Shown here in pieces: positions 10,266-22,135 of a stretch of 64,000 nucleotides of DNA. Below the pieces are notes generated by a model, which was not told the origin of the DNA, did not search any database, and worked only from the letters and a program-made list of their open reading frames with translations. Within the stretch, counting starts at the first letter, position 1, and each line of letters begins with the position of its first letter. The translations under genes were made by a program, and so were the position numbers. Source of the stretch: Atherix ibis (lineage: Eukaryota > Arthropoda > Insecta > Diptera > Athericidae); assembly GCA_958298945.1 (NCBI GenBank), contig OY282608.1:77362806-77426805 (forward strand), written 5' to 3'.

Positions 10266-13200
10266 TTGTTGGTTTGTTGGTTTGTTGGTTTGTTGGTTTG
10301 TTGGTTTGTTGGTTTGTTGTTTTGTTGGTTTGTTGGTTTGTTGGTTTGTTGGCTTGTTGATTTGTTGGTTTGTTGGTTTGTTGGTTTGTGGGTTTGTTCG
10401 TTTGTTCGTTTGTTGTTTTGTTGGTTTGTTGGTTTGTTGGTTTGTTGGTTTGTTGGTTTGTTGGTTTGTTGGTTTGTTGGTTTGTTTGTTTATTGGTTTA
10501 TTCGTTTGTTGGCTTGTTGGTTTGTTGGCTTGTTGGCTTGTTTGCTTGTTCGGTTGTTGGTTTGTTTGCTTGTTGGTGTGTTGGTTTGTTTGTTTGTTGG
10601 TTTGTTGGTTTTTGGTTTGTTGGTTTGTTGGTTTGTTGGTTTGTTGGCTTATCGGTTTGTTGGCTTGTTGGCTTGTTGGTTTGTTTGTTTGTTGGTTTGT
10701 TCGTTTGTTGGCTTGTTGGTTTGTTGGCTTGTTGGCTTGTTGGTATGTTTGTTTGTTGGTTTATTTGTTTGTTGGTTTGTTGGGTTGTTGGTTTATTTGT
10801 TTGTTGGTTTGTTGGTTTGTTGGCTTGTTGGTTTGTTGGTTTGTTGGTTTGTTGGTTTGTTGGTTTATTTGTTTGTTGGTTTGTTGGTTTGTTGGCTTGT
10901 TGGTTTGTTGGCTTGTTGGCTTGTTGGTTTGTTGGTTTTTTGGTTTGTTGGTTTGTTGGTTTGTTGGTTTGTTGGTTTGTTGGTTTGTTGGTTTGTTGGT
11001 TTGTTGGTTTGTTGGTTTGTTCGTTTGTTCGTTTGTTGGTTTGTTGGTTTGTTGGTTTGTTGGTTTGTTGGTTTGTTGGTTTATTTGTTTGTTGGTTTGT
11101 TGGTTTGTTGGTTTGTTCGTTTGTTCGTTTGTTGGTTTATTGGTTTGTTGGTTTGTTGGTTTGTTGGTTTATTAGTTTGTTGGTTTGTTAGTTTGTTTGT
11201 TTGTTGGATTGTTCGTTTGTTGGCTTGTTGGTTTATTGGCTTGTTGGCATGTTGGTTTGTTGGTTTGTTGGTTTGTTGGTTTGTTGGCTTGTTGGCTTGT
11301 TGGCTTGTTGGCTTGTTGGCTTGTTGGCTTGTTGGTTTGTTGGTTTGTTCGTTTGTTCGTTTGTTGGTTTGTTGGTTTGTTGGTTTGTTGGTTTGTTGGT
11401 TTATTTGTTTGTTGGTTTGTTGGTTTGTTGGTTTGTTCGTTTGTTCGTTTGTTGGTTTATTGGTTTGTTGGTTTGTTGGTTTGTTGGTTTATTCGTTTGT
11501 CGGTTTATTGGTTTGTTGGTTTGTTGGTTTGTTGGTTTGTTCGTTTGTTGGTTTGTTGGTTTGTTGGTTTGTTGGTTTGTTAGCTTGTTGGTTTGTTGGT
11601 TTGTTGGCTTGTTGGTTTGTTGGTTTGATGGTTTGTTGGTTTGTTGGTTTGTTGGTTTGTTGGTTTGTTGGTTTCTTCGTTTGTGGGTTTTTTGGTGTGT
11701 TGGTTTGTTGGTTTGTGGGTTTTTTGGTTTTTTGGTTTGTTGGCTTGTTGGTTTGTTGGTTTTTTGGTTTGTTGGTTTGTTGGTTTGTTGGTTCGTTGGT
11801 TTGTTGGTTTGTTGGTTTGTTGGTTTGTTGGTTTGTTGGTTTGTTTGTTTGTTGGTTTTTTCGTTTGTTGGTTTGTTGGTTGGTTGGTTTGTTGGTTTGT
11901 TGGCTTGTTGGTTTGTTGCTTTTTTGGTTTGTTGGCTTGTTGGTTTGTTGGCTTGTTGGCTTGTTGGTTTGTTGGTTTGTTGGTTTGTTGGTTTGTTGGT
12001 TTGTTGGTTTGTTGGTTTGTTGGTTTGTTGGTTTGTTGGTTTGTTGGTTTGTTGGTTTGTTGGTTTGTTGGTTTGTTGTTTTGTTGGTTTGTTGGTTTGT
12101 TGGTTTGTTGGCTTGTTGGTTTGTTGGCTTGTTGGCTTGTTGATTTGTTGGTTTGTTGGTTTGTTGGTTTGTGGGTTTGTTCGTTTGTTCGTTTGTTCGT
12201 TTGTTGTTTTGTTGGTTTGTTGGTTTGTTGGTTTGTTGGTTTGTTGGTTTGTTGGTTTGTTGGTTTGTTGGTTTGTTTGTTTGTTGGTTTATTCGTTTGT
12301 TGGCTTGTTGGGTTGTTGGCTTGTTGGCTTGTTTGCTTGTTCGGTTGTTGGTTTGTTTGCTTGTTGGTGTGTTGGTTTGTTTGTTTGTTGGTTTGTTGGT
12401 TTTTTGGTTTGTTGGTTAATTGGTTTGTTGGTTTGTTGGCTTATCGGTTTGTTGGCTTGTTGGCTTGTTGGTTTGTTGGTTAGTTTGTTTGTTGGTTTAT
12501 TGGTTTGTTGGTTTGTTGGTTTGTTTGTTTGTTGGTTTGTTCGTTTGTTGGCTTGTTGGTTTGTTGGCTTGTTGGCTTGTTGGTATGTTTGTTTGTTGGT
12601 TTATTTGTTTGTTGGTTTGTTGGGTTGTTGGTTTATTTGTTTGTTGGTTTGTTGGCTTGTTGGTTTGTTGGTTTGTTGGTTTGTTGGTTTGTTGGTTTGT
12701 TGGTTTATTTGTTTGTTGGTTTGTTGGTTTGTTGGCTTGTTGGTTTGTTGGCTTGTTGGCTTGTTGGTTTGTTGGTTTTTTGGTTTGTTGGTTTGTTGGT
12801 TTGTTGGTTTGTTGGTTTGTTGGTTTGTTGGTTTGTTGGTTTGTTGGTTTGTTGGTTTGTTGGTTTGTTGGCTTGTCGGTTTGTTAGCTAGTTGGCTTGT
12901 TGGTTTGTTAGTTTGTTGGATTGTTGGTTTGTTGGTTTGTTGGTTTGTTGGTTTGTTGGTTTGTTGGTTTGTTGGTTTGTTGGTTTGTTGGTTTGTTGGT
13001 TTGTTTGTTTGTTGGTTTGTCGGTTTGTTCGTTTGTTGGCTTGTTGGTTTGTTGGCTTTTGGCTTGTTGGTTTGTTGGTTTGTTTGCTTGTTGGTTTATT
13101 TGTTTGTTGGTTTGTTGGTTTGTTGGGTTGTTGGTTTATTTGTTTGTTTGTTTGTTGGTTTGTTGGCTTGTTGGTTTGTTGGTTTATTGGTTTGTTGGTT

Positions 13201-13640
13201 TATTTGTTTGTTGGTTTGTTGGCTTGTTGGTTTGTTGGTGTGTTGGTTTGTTGGTTTGTTTGTTTGTTGGTTTGTTGGTATATTAGTTTGTTGGTTTGTT
13301 AGTTTGTTTGTTTGTTGGATTGTTCGTTTGTTGGCTTGTTGGTTTATTGGCTTGTTGGCTTGTTGGCATGTTGGTTTGTTGGTTTGTTGGTTTGTTGGTT
13401 TGTTGGTTTGTTGGTTTGTTGGCTTGTTGGCTTGTTGGCTTGTTGGCTTGTTGCTTGTTGGCTTGTTAATTTGTTGGTTTGTTGGTTTGTTGGTTTGTTG
13501 GCTTGTTGGTTTGTTGGTCTGTTGGTTTGGTTGTTTGTTGGTTTGTTGGTTTGTTGGTTTATTTGTTTGTTGGTTTGTTGGTTTTTGTTGGTTTGTTGGT
13601 TTGTTTGTTTGTTGGTTTGTTGGTTTATTAGTTTGTTAGT
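8589..13640. repeat. Run of 1.7-kb repeats bounded by GTTGTTTT sites
   Basis: The GTTGTTTT landmark starts at 8,589, 10,316 and 12,075 (intervals 1,727 and 1,759) and again at 14,522 (2,447). Within each interval the same sequence of variants follows: GTGGGTTTG, TTCGGTTG, TTGGTGTG, TTATCGG and TTGGTATG. Copy 2 lacks 24 bp after the landmark and 48 bp near 10,680 relative to copy 1. The third interval is altered after about 12,850. The GGCATG site keeps a 1,655-bp spacing between 9,593 and 11,248. Confidence 0.8.
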
Positions 13641-15110
13641 TTGTTAGTTTGTTTGTTTGTTGGATTGTTCGTTTGTTGGCTTGTTGGTTTATTGGCTTGT
13701 TGGCTTTTTGGCATGTTGGTTTGTTGGTTTGTTGGTTTGTTGGTTTGTTGGCTTGTTGGCTTGTTGGCTTGTTGGCTTGTTGGCTTGTTGGTTTTTTGGT
13801 TTGTTGGATTGTTGGTTTGTTGGTTTGTTGGTTTGTTGGTTTATTTGTTTGTTGGTTTGTTGGTTTGTTGGTTTGTTCGTTTGTTCGTTTGTTGGTTTAT
13901 TGGTTTGTTGGTTTGTTGGTTTGTTGGTTTATTCGTTTGTCGGTTTATTGGTTTGTTGGTTTGTTGGTTTGTTGGTTTGTTGGTTTGTTCGTTTGTTGGT
14001 TTGTTGGTTTGTTGGTTTGTTAGCTTGTTTGTTTGTTGGTTTGTTGGCTTGTTGGTTTGTTGGTTTGTTGGTTTGTTGGTTTGTTGGTTTGTTGGTTTGT
14101 TGGTTTGTTGGTTTGTTGGTTTGTTGGTTTGTTGGTTTGTTGGTTTCTTCGTTTGTGGGTTTTTTGGTTTGTTGGTTTGTTGGTTTGTGGGTTTTTTGGT
14201 TTTTGGTTTGTTGGCTTGTTGGTTTGTTGGTTTGTTGGTTTGTTGGTTTGTTGGTTTGTTGGTTCGTTGGTTTGTTGGTTTGTTGGTTTGTTGGTTTGTT
14301 TGTTTGTTGATTTTTTCGTTTGTTGGTTTGTTGGTTGGTTGGTTTGTTGGTTTGTTGGCTTGTTGGTTTGTTGCTTTTTTGGTTTGTTGGCTTGTTGGTT
14401 TGTTGGCTTGTTGCCTTGTTGGTTTGTTGGTTTGTTGGTTTGTTGGTTTGTTGGTTTGTTGGTTTGTTGGTTTGTTGGTTTGTTGGTTTGTTGGTTTGTT
14501 GGTTTGTTGGTTTGTTGGTTTGTTGTTTTGTTGGTTTGTTGGTTTGTTGGTTTGTTGGCTTGTTGGTTTGTTGGCTTGTTGGCTTGTTGATTTGTTGGTT
14601 TGTTGGTTTGTTGGTTTGTGGGTTTGTTCGTTTGTTCGTTTGTTGTTTTGTTGGATTGTTGGTTTGTTGGTTTGTTGGTTTGTTGGTTTGTTGGTTTGTT
14701 GGTTTGTTGGTTTGTTGGCTTGTTGGCTTGTTGGCTTGTTGGTTTGTTGGTTTGTTTGCTTGTTGGTTTATTTGTTTGTTGGTTTGTTGGTTTGTTGGGT
14801 TGTTGGTTTATTTGTTTGTTAGTTTGTTGGTTTGTTGGCTTGTTGGTTTGTTGGTTTATTGGTTTGTTGGTTTATTTGTTTGTTGGTTTGTTGGCTTGTT
14901 GGTTTGTTGTCTTGTTAGATTGTTGGTTTATTGGTTTATTGGTTTGTTGGTGTGTTGGTTTGTTGGTTTGTTTGTTTGTTGGTTTGTTGGTATATTAGTT
15001 TGTTGGTTTGTTAGTTTGTTTGTTTGTTGGATTGTTCGTTTGTTGGCTTGTTGGTTTATTGGCTTGTTGGCTTGTTGGCTTGTTGGCTTGTTGCTTGTTG
15101 GCTTGTTGGT
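13070..15110. repeat. 1.66-1.71-kb repeat pair ending D1 core
   Basis: The patch with TTTGCTTG, TTGGGTTG (near 13,135) and GGTATATTAG (near 13,280) recurs with TTGGGTTG near 14,797 and GGTATATTAG near 14,990, at offsets 1,662 to 1,712. Between them, 13,641-14,740 repeats 11,185-12,240 at about 2,447-2,456 bp. A 7-bp TTGCTTG unit occurs in both copies (near 13,451 and 15,091). Confidence 0.7.
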
Positions 15111-16119
15111 TTGTTGGTTTGTTGGTTTGTTGGTTTGTTGGTTTGTTGGTTTGTTGGTTTGTTGGTTTGTTGGTTTGTCGGTTTGTTGGTTTGTTGATTT
15201 GTTGGTTTGTTGGTTTGTTGGTTTGTTGGTTTATTTGTTTGTTGGTTTGTTGGTTTGTTCGTTTGTTCGTTTGTTGGTTTATTGGTTTGTTGGTTTGTTG
15301 GTTTGTTGGTTTATTCGTTTGTTGGTTTATTGGTTTGTTGGTTTGTTGGTTTGTTGGTTTGTTCGTTTGTTGGTTTGTTGGTTTGTTGGTTTGTTGTTTT
15401 GTTGGTTTGTTGGTTTGTTGGTTTGTTGGCTTGTTGGTTTGTTGGTTTGTTCGTTAGTTCGTTTGTTGTTTTATTGGTTTGTTGGTTTGTTGGTTTGTTG
15501 GTTTGTTGGTTTGTTGGTTTGTTGGTTTGTTCGTTTGTTGGCTTGTTGGTTTATTGGCTTGTTGGCTTGTTGGCATGTTGGTTTGTTGGTTTGTTGGTTT
15601 GTTAGTTTGTTGGCTTGTTGGTTTGTTGGCTTGTTGGCTTGTTGGTTTGTTGGTTTTTTGGTTTGTTGGCTTGTTGGTTTGTTGGCTTGTTGGCTTGTTG
15701 GTTTGTTGGTTTGTTGGTTTGTTGGTTTGTTGGTTTGTTGGTTTGTTGGTTTGTTCGTTTGTTTGTTTGTTGGTTTATTTGTTTGTTGGTTTGTTGGTTT
15801 TGATGGTTTGTTGGTTTGTTGGTTTGTTGGTTTGTTGGTTTGTTGGCTTGTTGGTTTGTTGGTTTGTTGGTTTGTTGGTTTGTTGGCTTGTTGGCTTGTT
15901 GGTTTGTTGGCTTGTTGGCTTGTCGGTTTGTTGGTTTGTTGGTTTGTTGGTTTGTTGGTTTGTTGTTTTGTTGGTTTGTTGGTTTGTTGTTTTTTTGGTA
16001 TGTTTGTTCGTTGGTTTGTTGGTTCGTTTGTTTTTTTGTTGGTTGGTTTGTTCGTTTGTTGGCTTGTTGCTTTGTTGGTTTGTTGGTTTGTTGGTTTGTT
16101 GGTTTGTTGGTTTGTTGCT

Positions 16120-16485
16120 TTGTTGGTTTATTTGTTGTTTGTTTGTTGGTTTTTTGGTTTGTTGGCTTGTTGGTTTGTTGGTTTGTTGGCTTATTAGTTT
16201 GTTGGTTTGTTGGTTTGTTAGTTTGTTGGTTTGTTTGTTTGTTGGTTTTTCGTTTGTTGTCTTTTTGGTTTGTTGGTTTGTTGGTTTGTTGGTTTGTTGT
16301 TTTGTTGGTTTGTTTGTTTGTTGGTTTGTTCGTTTCTTGGCTAGTTGGTTTGTTGGCTTGTTGGCTTGTTGGTCTGTTGGTTTGTTTCTTTGTTGGTTTG
16401 TTGGTTTGTTGGTTTATTTGTTTGTTGGTTTGTTGGTTTTTGTTGGTTCGTTGGTTTGTTTGTTTGTTGGTTTGTTGGTTTGTTA
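16120..16485. repeat. 365-bp segment duplicated 3,490 bp downstream
   Basis: TTTGTTGTTTG (16,131), TTTTTCGTTTG, GTCTTTTTGG, CGTTTCTTGG (16,331) and the TTTTTGTTGGTTCG junction near 16,441 all recur at exactly +3,490. Divergence begins near 16,483. Earlier sequence (about 15,480-16,120) holds D1-like units with no exact long partner that I could place. Confidence 0.8.
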
Positions 16486-17056
16486 GTTTGTTGGTTTGTT
16501 GGTTTATTGGTTTGTTTGTTTGTTGGTTTGTTCTTTTGTTGGCTTGTTGGTTTGTTGGCATGTTGGTTTGTTGGTTTTTTGGCTTGTGGCCTTGTTGGCT
16601 TGTTGGCTTGTTGGCCTGTTGGTTTGTAGGTTTGTTGGTTTGTTGGTTTGTTGGTTTGTTGGTTTGTTGGTTTGTTGGTTTGTTGGTTTGTTGGTTGGTT
16701 GGTTTATTGGTTTGTTGGTTTGTTGGTTTATTTGTTTGTTGGTTTGTTGGCTTGTTGGTTTGTTGGCTTGTTGGTTTGTTGGTTTGTTGGTTTGTTGGTT
16801 TGTTGGTTTGTTCGTTTGTTGGTTTATTGGTTTGTTGGTTTGTTGGTTTGTTGGTTTGTTGGTTTGTTGGTTTGTTGGTTTGTTGGTTTGTTGGCTTGTT
16901 GGTTTGTTGGCTTGTTGGTTTGTTGGCTTGTTGGCTTGTTGGTTTGTTTGTTTGTTGATTTGTTGGATTGTTGGTTTGTTCGTTTGTTGGTTTGTTGGTT
17001 TGTTGGTTTGTTAGTTTGTTGGTTTGTTGGTTTGTTCGTTTGTCGGTTTGATGGTT

Positions 17057-18650
17057 TGTTGGTTTGTTGGTTTGTTGGTTTGTTGGTTTGTTTGTTGTTG
17101 GTTTATTCGTTTGTTGGCTTGTTGGCTTGTTTGCTTGTTGGTTTGTTGGTTTGTTTGCTAGTTGGTTTGTTGTTTTGTTGGTTTGTTGGTTTGTTGGTTT
17201 GTTGGTTTGTTGGTTTGTTGGCTTGTTGGCTTGTCGGTTTGTTGGCTTGTTGGCTTGTTGGCTTGTTTGCTTGTTGGTTTGTTGGTTTCCTTGCTTGTTG
17301 GTTTGTTGTTTTGTTGGTTTGTTGGTTTGTTGGTTTGTTGGTTGGTTGGTTTGTTGGCTTGTCGGTTTGTTGGTTTGTTGGCTTGTTGGTTTGTTGGTTT
17401 GTTGGTTTGTTTGTTTGTTGGTTTGTTCGTTTGTTGGCTTGTTCGTTTGTTGGCTTGTTGGCTTATTTGTTTGTTCGTTTGTTTGTTTGTTTGTTTGTTA
17501 GTTTGTTGGTTTGTTGGTTTATTGGTTTGTTGGTTTATTTGCTTGTTGGTTTGTTGATTAGTTGGTTTGTTGGTTTGTTGGTTTGTTGGTTTGTTGGTTT
17601 ATTTGTTTTTTGGTTTGTTGGCTTGTTGGTTTGTTGGCTTGTTGGCTTGTTGGTTTGTTGGTTTATTGATTTGTTGGTGTGTTGGTTTGTTGGTTTGTTG
17701 GTTTGTTGGTTTGTTGATTTGTTCGTTCGTTGGTTTGTTGGTTTATTTGTTTGTAGGTTTGTTGGTTTGTTGGTTTGTTGGTTTGTTCGTTTGTTCGTTT
17801 GTTGGCTTGCTGGTTTGTTGGCTTGTTGGCTTGTTGATTTGTTGGTTTGTTGGTTTGTTGGTTTGTTGGTTTGTTGGTTTTTTGTTTTGTTAATTTGTTG
17901 GTTTGTTGGTTTGTTGGTTTGTTAGCTTGTTGGTTTGTTGGTTTGTTGGTTTGTTGGTTTGTTGGTTTGTTGGTTTGTTGGTTTGTTGGTTTGTTGGTTT
18001 GTTGGTTTGTTGGTTTGTTGGTTTATTGGTTTGTTGGTTTGTTGGTTTGTTGGCTTGTTGGATTGTTGGTTTGTTGGCTTGTTGGCTTGTCGGTTTGTTG
18101 GTTTGTTGGTTTGTTGGTTTGTTGCTTTGTTGGTTTGTTGGTTTGTTGTTTTTTTGGTTTGTTTGTTTGTTGGTGTGTTGGTTCGTTTGTTTGTTTGTTG
18201 GTTGGTTTGTTCGTTTGTTGGCTTGTTGCTTTGTTGGTTTGTTGGTTTGTTGGTTTGTTGGTTTGTTGGTTTGTTGGTTTGTTGGTTTATTTGTTTGTTC
18301 ATTAGTTTGTTTGTTTGTTTGTTGGTTTGTTGGTTTGTTGGTTTGTTGGTTTGTTGGTTTATTTGTTTGTTCGTTTGTTGGCTTGTTGGTTTGTTGGCTT
18401 GTTGATTAGTTGGTTTGTTGTTTTGTTGGTTTGTTTGTTTGTTGGTTTGTTCGTTTGTTGGTTTTTTGGTTTGTTGGCTTGTTGGTTTGTTGGTTTGTTG
18501 GCTTATTGGTTTGTTGGTTTGTCGGTTTGTTGGTTTGTTAGTTTGTTCGTTTGTTTGTTTGTTGGTTTGTTCGTTTTTTGGCTAGTTGGTTTGTTGGCTT
18601 GTTGGCTTGTTGGTCTGTTGGTTTGTTTGTTTGTTGGTTTGTTGGTTTGT
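17057..18650. repeat. Copy of the left 1.6 kb of the window
   Basis: Ordered landmarks of 1-1,600 reappear at offsets of about 17,039-17,057: the out-of-register TTTGTTG unit, TTTGCTTG units, the (TTTG)n-like patch and GATTAG, then the TTTTTTGG/TTGGTTCG/TTGCTTTG patch. The section 1,268-1,360 matches 18,315-18,409 at 17,047. A CG in the first copy (TTCGTTAG near 1,252) is CA here (18,300). Confidence 0.65.
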
Positions 18651-18970
18651 TGGTTTATTTGTTTGTTGGTTTGTTGGTTTTTGTTGGTTTGTTGGTTTGT
18701 TTGTTTGCTGGTTTGTTGGTTTATTTGTTTGTTCATTAGTTTGTTTGTTTGTTGGTTGGTTTGTTCGTTTGTTGGCTTGTTGCTTTGTTGGTTTGTTGGT
18801 TTGTTGGTTTGTTGGTTTGTTGGTTTGTTGGTTTGTTGGTTTATTTGTTTGTTCATTAGTTTGTTTGTTTGTTTGTTGGTTTGTTGGTTTGTTGGTTTGT
18901 TGGTTTGTTGGTTTATTTGTTTGTTCGTTTGTTGGCTTGTTGGTTTGTTGGCTTGTTGATTAGTTGGTTT
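18290..18970. repeat. 554-bp local duplication with TTCATTAG sites
   Basis: The C of TTCATTAG lies at 18,300, 18,734 and 18,854. The outer pair is 554 bp apart and is followed in both copies by a (TTTG)n-like patch, TTTATTTG, TTGGCTTG and GATTAG. The inner pair is separated by 120 bp. Confidence 0.75.
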
Positions 18971-19609
18971 GTTGGTTTGTTGGTTTGTTTGTTTGTTGGT
19001 TTGTTCGTTTGTTGGTTTGTTTGTTTGTTGGTTTGTTCGTTTGTTGGTTTTTCGTTTGTTGGCTTGTTGGTATGTTGGTTTGTTGGTTTGTTGTTTTGTT
19101 GGTTTGTTTGTTTGTTGGTTTGTTCGTTTTTTGGCTAGTTGGTTTGTTGGCTTGTTGGCTTGTTGGTCTGTTGGTTTGTTTGTTTGTTGGTTTGTTGTTT
19201 TGTTGGTTTATTTGTTTGTTGGTTTGTTGGTTTTTGTTGGTTTGTTGGTTTGTTTGTTTGCTGGTTTGTTGGTTTGTGGGTTTGTTCGTTTGTTCGTTTG
19301 TTTGTTTGTTGGATTGTTCATTTGTTGGCTTGTTGGTTTACTGGCTTGTTGGCTTGTTGGCATGTTGGTTTGTTGGTTTGTTGGTTTGTTGGTTTGTTGG
19401 TTTGTTGGTTTGTTGGCTTGTTGGCTTGTTGGCTTGTTGGCTTGTTGGCTTGTTGGCTTGATGGTTTGTTGGTTTGTTGGTTTGTTGGTTTGTTGGTTTG
19501 TTGGTTTGTTGGTTTGTTGGTTTGTTGGTTTGTTGGTTTGTTGGTTTGTTGGTTTGTTGGTTTGTTGGTTTGTTGGTTTGTTGGCTTGTTGGTTTGTTGG
19601 TTTGTTGGT

Positions 19610-19975
19610 TTGTTGGTTTATTTGTTGTTTGTTTGTTGGTTTTTTGGTTTGTTGGCTTGTTGGTTTGTTGGTTTGTTGGCTTATTAGTTTGTTGGTTTGT
19701 TGGTTTGTTAGTTTGTTGGTTTGTTTGTTTGTTGGTTTTTCGTTTGTTGTCTTTTTGGTTTGTTGGTTTGTTGGTTTGTTGGTTTGTTGTTTTGTTGGTT
19801 TTTTTGTTTGTTGGTTTGTTCGTTTCTTGGCTAGTTGGTTTGTTGGCTTGTTGGCTTGTTGGTCTGTTGGTTTGTTTCTTTGTTGGTTTGTTGGTTTGTT
19901 GGTTTATTTGTTTGTTGGTTTGTTGGTTTTTGTTGGTTCGTTGGTTTGTTTGTTTGTTGGTTTGTTGGTTTGTTT
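19610..19975. repeat. Second copy of the 16,120-16,485 segment
   Basis: Matches 16,120-16,485 at exactly +3,490, including CGTTTCTTGG at 19,821. One unit differs (TTTTTTTG for TTTGTTTG near 19,801). After 19,975 the sequence turns into TTTGCTTG-type units like those at 230 and 17,270. Confidence 0.8.
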
Positions 19976-22135
19976 GCTTGTTGGTTTGTTGGTTTGTTGG
20001 TTTGTTTGTTTGTTGGTTGGTTGGTTTGTTGGCTTGTCGGTTTGTTGGCTTGTTGGCTTGTTGGTTTGTTGGTTTATTGGTTTGTTTGTTTGTTGGTTTG
20101 TTCGTTTGTTGGCTTGTTCGTTTGTTGGCTTGTTGGTTTATTTGTTTGTTCGTTTGTTTGTTTGTTTGTTTGTTCGTTTGTTGGCTTGTTGGTTTGTTGT
20201 CTTGTTGGTTTGTTGGTTTGTTGGTTTGTTGGATTATTGGTTTGTTGGTTTGTTCGTTTGTTGGTTTGTTGGTTTGTTGGTTTGTTCGTTTTTTGATTTG
20301 TTGGTTTGTTGGTATGTTGGTCTTTTGGTTTGTTGGTTTTTTGGTTTGTTGGTTTGTTGGTTTGCTGGTATGCTGGTTTGTTGGTTTTTTGGTTTGTTGG
20401 TTTGTTCGTTTGTTGGTTTGTTGGTTTTGTTCGTTTGTTGCTTTACTGGTTTGTTGGTTTGTTGGTTTGTTAGTTTGTTTGATTTGTTGGTTTGTTGGTT
20501 TGTTGGTTTATTCGTTTGTTGGTTTGTTGGTTTGTTGGTTTGTTGGTTTGTTGGTTTGTTGGCTTGTTGGCTTGTTGGTTTGTTGGTTTGTTCGTTTGTT
20601 GGTTTGTTGGTTAGTTTTTTTGTTTGCTTGTTCGTTTGTTGGCTTGTTGGTTTGTTGGCTTGTTGGCTTGTTGGTTTGTTGGTTTGTTGGTTTGTTGGTT
20701 TGTTGGTTTGTTGGGTTTTTCGTTTGTTGGTTTGTTGGTTTGTTGGTTTGCTAGTTTGTTCGTTTGTTGGTTTTTTTGTTTGTTGGTTTGTTGGTTTGTT
20801 GGTTTGCTGGTTTGTTGGTTTGCCCGTTTGTTGGTTTGTTGGTTTATTTGTTTGTTGGTTTGTTGGTTTGTTCGTTTGTTCGTTTGTTGGCTTGTTGGTT
20901 TATTGGCTTGTTGGATTGTTGGTTTGTTGGTTTGTTATTTTGTTGGTTTATTCGTTTGTTGGTTTTTTGGCTTGTTGGCTTGTTGGTTTGTTCGTTGGTT
21001 GGTTGTTTGGTTTGTTGGCTTGTTGGTTTGTTGGTTTGTTGGTTTGGTGGTTTGTTGGTTTGGTCGTTTGTTCATTTGTTGGCTTGTTGGTTTGTTGGCT
21101 TGTTAAATTGTTGGTTTGTTGGTTTGTTGGTTTGTTGGTTTGTTGGTTTGTTGGTTTGTTGGTTTGTTCGTTATTGGCTTGTTGGTTTGTTGGCTTGGTG
21201 GCTTGTTGGTTTGTTGGTTTGTTTGTTTGTTGGTTTATTGGTTTTTTGGTTTGTTGGTTTGTTGGTTTGTTGGTTTGTTGGTTTGTTGGTTTGTTGGTTT
21301 GTTGGTTTGTTGGTTTCTTGGTTTGTTGGTTTGTTGGTTTGTTGGTGTGTTTGTTTGTTGGTTTGTTCGTTTGTTGGTTTGTTGGTTTTTTCGTTTGTTG
21401 GCTTGTTGGTTTGTTGGCTTGTTGGCTTGGTGGGTTGTTGCTTTGTTGGTTTGTTGGTTTGTTAGTTTGTTGGTTTGTTGGTTTGCTGGTTTGTTGGTTT
21501 GTTGGTTAGTTGGTTTGTTGGTTTGTTGGTTTGTTCGTTTCTTGGTTCGTTGGTTTATTTATTTGTTGGTTTGTTGGTTTGTTGGTTTGTTGGTTTGTTC
21601 GTTTGTTCGTTTGTTGGCTTGTTTGTTTGTTGATTTGTTGATTTTTTGGTTTGTTGGTTTGTTGGTTAGTTGGTTTGTTGGTTTGTTGGTTTGTTCGTTT
21701 CTTGGTTCGTTGGTTTATTTATTTGTTGGTTTGTTGGTTTGTTGGTTTGTTCGTTTGTTCGTTTGTTGGCTTGTTTGTTTGTTGGTTTGTTGATTTTTTG
21801 GTTTGTTGGTTTGTTGGTTTTTTGGTTTGTTGGCTTGTTGGTTTGTTAGTTTGTTGGTTTGTTGGTTTGTTCGTTTGTTCGTTTGTTGGCTTGTTGGTTT
21901 GTTGGTTTGTTGGCTTGTTGGTTTGTTGGTTTGTTCGTTTGTTGGTTTGTTGGTTTGTTGGTTTGTTGGTTTTTTGATTTGTTGGTTTCTTGGCTTGTTG
22001 GTTTGTTGGTTTGTTGGTTTTTTTGTTTGTTGGTTTGTTCGTTTGTTGGTTTTTTGGCTTGTTGGCTTGTTGGTTTGTTGGTTTGCTGGTTTTTTGGTTT
22101 GTTGGTTTTTTGGTTTGTTGGCTTGTTGGTTTGTT

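Larger units (their letters stand above)
1..20300. repeat. Higher-order domain D1 (1.38-, 1.7- and 4.5-kb repeats)
   Basis: This domain is defined by shared landmark variants. TTTTACG occurs near 1,523, 2,898, 5,912 and 7,407. A GGCCTG site lies near 1,645, 2,245, 3,020, 6,034, 6,634 and 7,529. A GGCATG site follows a TTTATTGGCTTG context near 1,886, 3,261, 5,068, 6,275, 7,770, 9,593, 11,248, 13,367, 13,712 and 15,574. GATTAG sites occur near 517, 1,357, 2,732 and 7,241, and again beyond 17.5 kb. The CGTTATTGGC landmark that marks later domains was not noticed here. The right boundary is soft: D1-type sequence is still clear at 19,975 and fades by about 20,300. Confidence 0.8.

Noticed and set aside
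9546..12143. An 865-codon + strand open frame and similar ones elsewhere (18,969-21,509; 37,733-40,258; 11,201-13,639)
   Set aside because: All three + frames are open together, the product is only a permuted octapeptide, and open length depends solely on where A-containing variant units fall. No domain, start context or codon signal supports translation.
15602..16561. A 319-codon - strand open frame (Asn/Gln/Thr/Lys/Pro-rich repeats) and others at 44,000-44,911 and 62,744-63,577
   Set aside because: This is the complement of the same satellite. Such frames occur only where TTA units are sparse in one phase and have no non-repetitive part.
19800..19812. Oligo-T runs (up to about seven T) as terminators or polyadenylation tails
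   Set aside because: They are TTGGTTTT or TTTTTTTG variant units in phase with the array. No hairpin or adjoining gene exists.
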